From Bacillus_CJ salitolerans (GTDB taxonomy: Bacteria > Bacillota > Bacilli > Bacillales > SA4), in contig NZ_JBHUEM010000009.1 in NCBI RefSeq assembly GCF_042680805.1, positions 62,001 through 126,000 of the forward strand: a stretch of DNA of 64,000 bases, given 5' to 3'. A program made the position numbers and the translations under genes. This document shows positions 60,759 to 64,000 of this stretch, piece after piece (position 1 is the stretch's first letter; every line of letters starts with the position of its first letter). The notes under the pieces were generated by a model. That model ran no database searches, was not told the origin of the DNA, and saw only the letters and a list, made by a program, of their open reading frames with translations.

Positions 60759-63098
60759 ATGCTTCATTTTCTTGTTATTGCACCACTTGTAGTTGCCGTA
60801 TTGGCACCAATCCTCTACAAAAATCTTAAGTCGATACACACTGGTTGGTTTGTTTTAATTGTACCTGCACTTATTTTTCTTTATTTACTACAAAGCATTC
60901 CAAAAGCTATAGAGAAACCAATGCTTTTGACAGTAGAATGGATGCCTTCACTTGGGATCAATTATGATCTCTATGTAGATGGGTTAAGTATACTTTTTGG
61001 TTTATTAATATCAGGAATTGGGAGCTTAGTTGTTCTATATTCTATCTATTATTTACATAAGACTGAAAAACTAGGTCATTTCTATGTATACTTATTAATG
61101 TTCATGACAGCGATGCTTGGCGTGGTTTTCTCAGATAATATTTTCGTATTCTATATGTTTTGGGAATTAACAAGCCTTTCCTCATTTTTATTAATCGGGT
61201 TTTGGAACGACCGTGAGAAATCGAGATATGGTGCTCTAAAGTCCATGTTAATTACGGTCTTGGGCGGATTGAGCATGTTTGCTGGACTCGTATGGATGTC
61301 ATTAGAAGTGGGATCATCGAGTATACGAGAATTGATTCAACACGCCAGCTTCATTGTGGAAAGCCCCTATTTCCTACCTATTTTATTATTAATCTTACTT
61401 GGAGCCTTTACAAAATCAGCTCAATTCCCATTTCATATTTGGCTACCTGATGCGATGGAAGCTCCAACACCAGTTAGTGCTTATTTACACTCCGCAACTA
61501 TGGTAAAAGCAGGGATTTATTTAGTTGCTAGATTATCTTTAATTTTTGCTGGAACCGATGAGTTTTTCCTAATTGTTTCAGGGTTTGGCCTAATAACACT
61601 TTGTATCGGGTCTTATATGGCCGTTAAACAAACAGACCTAAAAGCAATATTAGCTTACTCAACAATTAGTCAATTAGGTATGATTATGGCCATGCTTGGA
61701 TTCGGAACAGGTGTTGCTGTTTTTGCAGCGATCTTCCATATCCTAAATCACGCCACATTTAAGGGCAGTCTTTTTATGGTGGCCGGTATTGTGGACCATG
61801 AAACAGGTACAAGGGACATTAGACGTTTAGGTGGATTATTTACGCTAATGCCAATTACTGCAACACTAGCAATATTTGGTGTATTTTCAATGGCCGGAGT
61901 TCCACTTCCTATTTTAAACGGCTTTTTAAGCAAGGAAATGTTTTTTGATGCTGCGGTTGATTTACGGCTTGAACCATCATCTATTTATCAAGCGGTAGCA
62001 CCTTACATCCCAATTATCGCTGTATTTGGAAGTATATTTACATTTGTTTATTCAATGCTACTCTACTTCAAAACGTTTACTGGAGAGTTAAAGCTTTCAA
62101 AATTAGAACGAAAGCCGCATGACCCACCTATTGGAATGCTTATTTCTCCAATTATATTAGTAGTATTAATCGTTGTTATCGCACTACTACCTGGACCTTT
62201 TAATACATATTTATTGACTCCTGCTGTTGCTGCTGTTATGGGGGAAAGCCCACATACACACATTTATTTCTGGCACGGTTTCTTTAATGCACCATTGTTC
62301 ATGTCGTTAGTTGTACTTTTTATTGGAACACTCCTCTATTTCATGAAGGAGAAGTGGTTGCCAATATATGAAACGATTCCAGGAAGATGGAGTTCAAATA
62401 AAGCATACGACTATATTGTCAATGGGATGTTTACATTCTCAACTGCAATTACCAATCTATATATGAATGGTTCATTGAGAAACTATTTACGAATCATTAT
62501 TGGATTTATTGCAGCATGCGGTATTTATACTATGTATAGAACCAATGGTTGGAGCTTCGAATTTACAGGGTCCTCCATTTCCGTACCCGAACTCGCGGTT
62601 GCTATAACCATGATGATTGCAGCTATAGCCATCATATTTACCACAAACCGTGTCGCAGCAATAATCATTCTTGGTGTGGTCGGGTATGGGTTATCTCTAT
62701 TATTTGTCTTTTACTCAGCTCCTGATCTTGCATTAACACAATTAATTGTTGAAACAGTAACAGTTGCGTTATTCTTACTTTGCTTCTATCACCTCCCGAA
62801 GTTAAAACCATTAAAAGAGAAAACCAGTACAAAAGTGGTGAACCTTGTTATTTCTGTTTCATTTGGGGTTCTTATTACACTAGTTGGTTTATCAGCACAT
62901 AGTTCAAAGTGGTTTGAATCTATTTCTGATTACTTTCTGAAGAATTCTTATAAACTCGGTGGTGGGGATAACGTCGTAAACGTCATCCTCGTTGATATGC
63001 GTGGATTAGATACATTATTAGAGATAAGTGTTCTCGGCCTAGCAGCACTCGGTATTTCAGCTATGATAAAGCTAAAAAAGAAGGGTGAGGTGAAGTAA
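60759..63098 (+). CDS. mrpA: Na+/H+ antiporter subunit MrpA
   Basis: A 779-residue membrane protein of the NuoL/MrpA family. Proton-path residues are seen in FYMFWELTSLSS (glutamate) and FTKSAQFPFHIWLPDAMEAPTPVSAYLH (lysine and following histidine region); a C-terminal MbhD/MbhE-like part (about 600-770) with APDLALTQLIVETV ends the subunit. It needs the other Mrp subunits. AGGAGG precedes the ATG. Its stop is directly followed by the mrpC GTG; no mrpB lies between. Confidence 0.94.
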   Translation: MLHFLVIAPLVVAVLAPILYKNLKSIHTGWFVLIVPALIFLYLLQSIPKAIEKPMLLTVEWMPSLGINYDLYVDGLSILFGLLISGIGSLVVLYSIYYLHKTEKLGHFYVYLLMFMTAMLGVVFSDNIFVFYMFWELTSLSSFLLIGFWNDREKSRYGALKSMLITVLGGLSMFAGLVWMSLEVGSSSIRELIQHASFIVESPYFLPILLLILLGAFTKSAQFPFHIWLPDAMEAPTPVSAYLHSATMVKAGIYLVARLSLIFAGTDEFFLIVSGFGLITLCIGSYMAVKQTDLKAILAYSTISQLGMIMAMLGFGTGVAVFAAIFHILNHATFKGSLFMVAGIVDHETGTRDIRRLGGLFTLMPITATLAIFGVFSMAGVPLPILNGFLSKEMFFDAAVDLRLEPSSIYQAVAPYIPIIAVFGSIFTFVYSMLLYFKTFTGELKLSKLERKPHDPPIGMLISPIILVVLIVVIALLPGPFNTYLLTPAVAAVMGESPHTHIYFWHGFFNAPLFMSLVVLFIGTLLYFMKEKWLPIYETIPGRWSSNKAYDYIVNGMFTFSTAITNLYMNGSLRNYLRIIIGFIAACGIYTMYRTNGWSFEFTGSSISVPELAVAITMMIAAIAIIFTTNRVAAIIILGVVGYGLSLLFVFYSAPDLALTQLIVETVTVALFLLCFYHLPKLKPLKEKTSTKVVNLVISVSFGVLITLVGLSAHSSKWFESISDYFLKNSYKLGGGDNVVNVILVDMRGLDTLLEISVLGLAALGISAMIKLKKKGEVK

Positions 63099-63437
63099 GT
63101 GGAAATCATTATGTCGATTCTCTCTGGAATATTATTTACCTGTGGTATCTATCTTCTTCTCCAAAAACAGCTCCTAAGAATCATTATTGGGACAGCTTTA
63201 TTATCACATGGTGCACATCTTTTTATATTAACAATGGGTGGATTACGAACAGGTGCACCGCCTATTTTAAAAGAGGGTGTTCAAGTATATACTGATCCAC
63301 TGCCGCAGGCATTAATATTAACTTCTATCGTTATCAGTTTTGGTGTCACATCCTTTTTATTAGTACTGGCATACAAAACCTATAAAACAAATCAGACCGA
63401 TAACATCGAAGAATTAAGGGGAACAGAAAATGAGTAA
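63099..63437 (+). CDS. mrpC: Na+/H+ antiporter subunit MrpC (NuoK-like)
   Basis: A 112-residue three-helix protein: LLLQKQLLRIIIGTALLSHGAHL and DPLPQALILTSIVISFGVT are NuoK/MrpC hallmarks. The start is GTG immediately after the mrpA stop. Its end overlaps mrpD by eight bases. Confidence 0.93.
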   Translation: MEIIMSILSGILFTCGIYLLLQKQLLRIIIGTALLSHGAHLFILTMGGLRTGAPPILKEGVQVYTDPLPQALILTSIVISFGVTSFLLVLAYKTYKTNQTDNIEELRGTENE

Positions 63438-64000
63438 TCTCACAAATTTAGCGATTTTACCAGTTTTGTTACCGGTAATTGCAGGAATATTTTCTGCTTT
63501 TTATCATAAAAAGCAAACAATAGCCAGGGGTATTACGCTATTTTTTAGTACTGTACAGTGTCTAATTATCTTTTGGCTAGTATATGAGGTGTTTGTTCAT
63601 GGTCCTATTATTCTAGAAACAGGGGATTGGAAAGCACCATATGGTATTATTATCGTTGCTGATGAACTAGCAATATTGCTAGTAGCGATTACAAATATCA
63701 TCGCAGTCTCGGCGGCATTTTATTCGATAAGAACCATTGATCATGAAGAGCTACATCATTTCTTTTACATGTTTTTTCACTTTTTGATAGCAGGCGTGTC
63801 CGGTGCTTTCTTAACAGGAGATTTATTTAATTTATTCGTATTTTTTGAAGTTTTACTAATGGCCTCCTATGCTCTGATTATCCTTGGAGGGAAAAAAGAG
63901 CAATTTAGGGAATCCATAAAATATGTTTTAATAAATGTTTTTTCTTCCATTTTATTTGTTACAACAATAGCGTTTTTATACTCAGTAACTGGTACAGTGA
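63430..64000 (+). CDS. mrpD: Na+/H+ antiporter subunit MrpD (NuoN-like), partial
   Basis: The N-terminal ~190 residues of MrpD, cut by the window end. It opens MSNLTNLAILPVLLPVIAG and shows GDLFNLFVFFEVLLMASYALI, with the conserved membrane glutamate. It overlaps mrpC; mrpE-F-G are expected beyond the window. Confidence 0.92.
   Translation, partial: MSNLTNLAILPVLLPVIAGIFSAFYHKKQTIARGITLFFSTVQCLIIFWLVYEVFVHGPIILETGDWKAPYGIIIVADELAILLVAITNIIAVSAAFYSIRTIDHEELHHFFYMFFHFLIAGVSGAFLTGDLFNLFVFFEVLLMASYALIILGGKKEQFRESIKYVLINVFSSILFVTTIAFLYSVTGTV

Overview
The window reads as chromosome of a Gram-positive, endospore-forming member of the Bacillaceae (Bacillus sensu lato). The basis is AT-rich DNA with strong AGGAGG-type ribosome binding sites, frequent GTG and TTG starts, spore genes (spoIIP, gpr, yqfC/yqfD, sda), the late competence operon comEABC, and a gene order that follows the B. 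subtilis yqfO-to-yqeG segment almost gene for gene. No rRNA, tRNA or CRISPR array was seen. Most of the window is transcribed leftward (minus strand).

Layout: 1-7.3 kb holds a Nif3-like gene (cut by the window edge), trmK, cccA, an acyl-CoA dehydrogenase and a membrane protein, then sigA-dnaG and a decayed yqxD pseudogene. 7.6-21.3 kb holds ppsR-ccpN, recO-yqzL-era-cdd-dgkA-ybeY-pgpH-phoH-yqfD-yqfC, a floA/nfeD membrane group, yqeY and rpsU; the glyQ-glyS pair usual between ccpN and recO is absent. 21.4-24.4 kb is a frayed junction with a frameshifted flavin reductase gene, yqeW, a truncated IS256-type transposase remnant and a stand-alone deoC.

24.8-32.7 kb is the accessory highlight: a one-direction bacterial microcompartment (BMC) operon of 12 genes headed by a DeoR repressor of the SorC type, followed by a small XRE-type regulator gene. 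It encodes two hexameric (BMC-H) and three pentameric (BMC-P) shell proteins. The cargo is deoxyribose-phosphate aldolase, an RpiB-type isomerase, triose-phosphate isomerase, a CoA-acylating aldehyde dehydrogenase, PduL and a flavoprotein-like protein. Five cargo proteins carry short N-terminal amphipathic helices typical of encapsulation peptides. The logical pathway is deoxyribose-5-phosphate to glyceraldehyde-3-phosphate plus acetaldehyde, then acetyl-CoA, then acetyl phosphate, with the triose isomerase apparently working inside the shell. This resembles the 'sugar phosphate utilizing' BMC class. The encapsulated triose isomerase, lack of an alcohol dehydrogenase, lack of trimeric shell proteins, altered active-site residues in RpiB and DeoC, and an internal second start in one shell gene make it worth study. 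Copies of one dispersed repeat lie on both sides of the island.

33-59.9 kb returns to the conserved backbone: mtaB-rsmE-prmA-dnaJ-dnaK-grpE-hrcA (CIRCE upstream of hrcA), hemW, lepA, yqxA, spoIIP, gpr, rpsT, holA, yqzM, comEC-comEB-comEA, comER, yqeM-rsfS-yqeK-nadD-yhbY-aroE-yqeH-yqeG and sda with a cluster of DnaA boxes. 60-64 kb has a third repeat copy, a lipoprotein gene and the start of an Mrp Na+/H+ antiporter operon (mrpA, mrpC, mrpD) in which mrpB is missing from its usual place.
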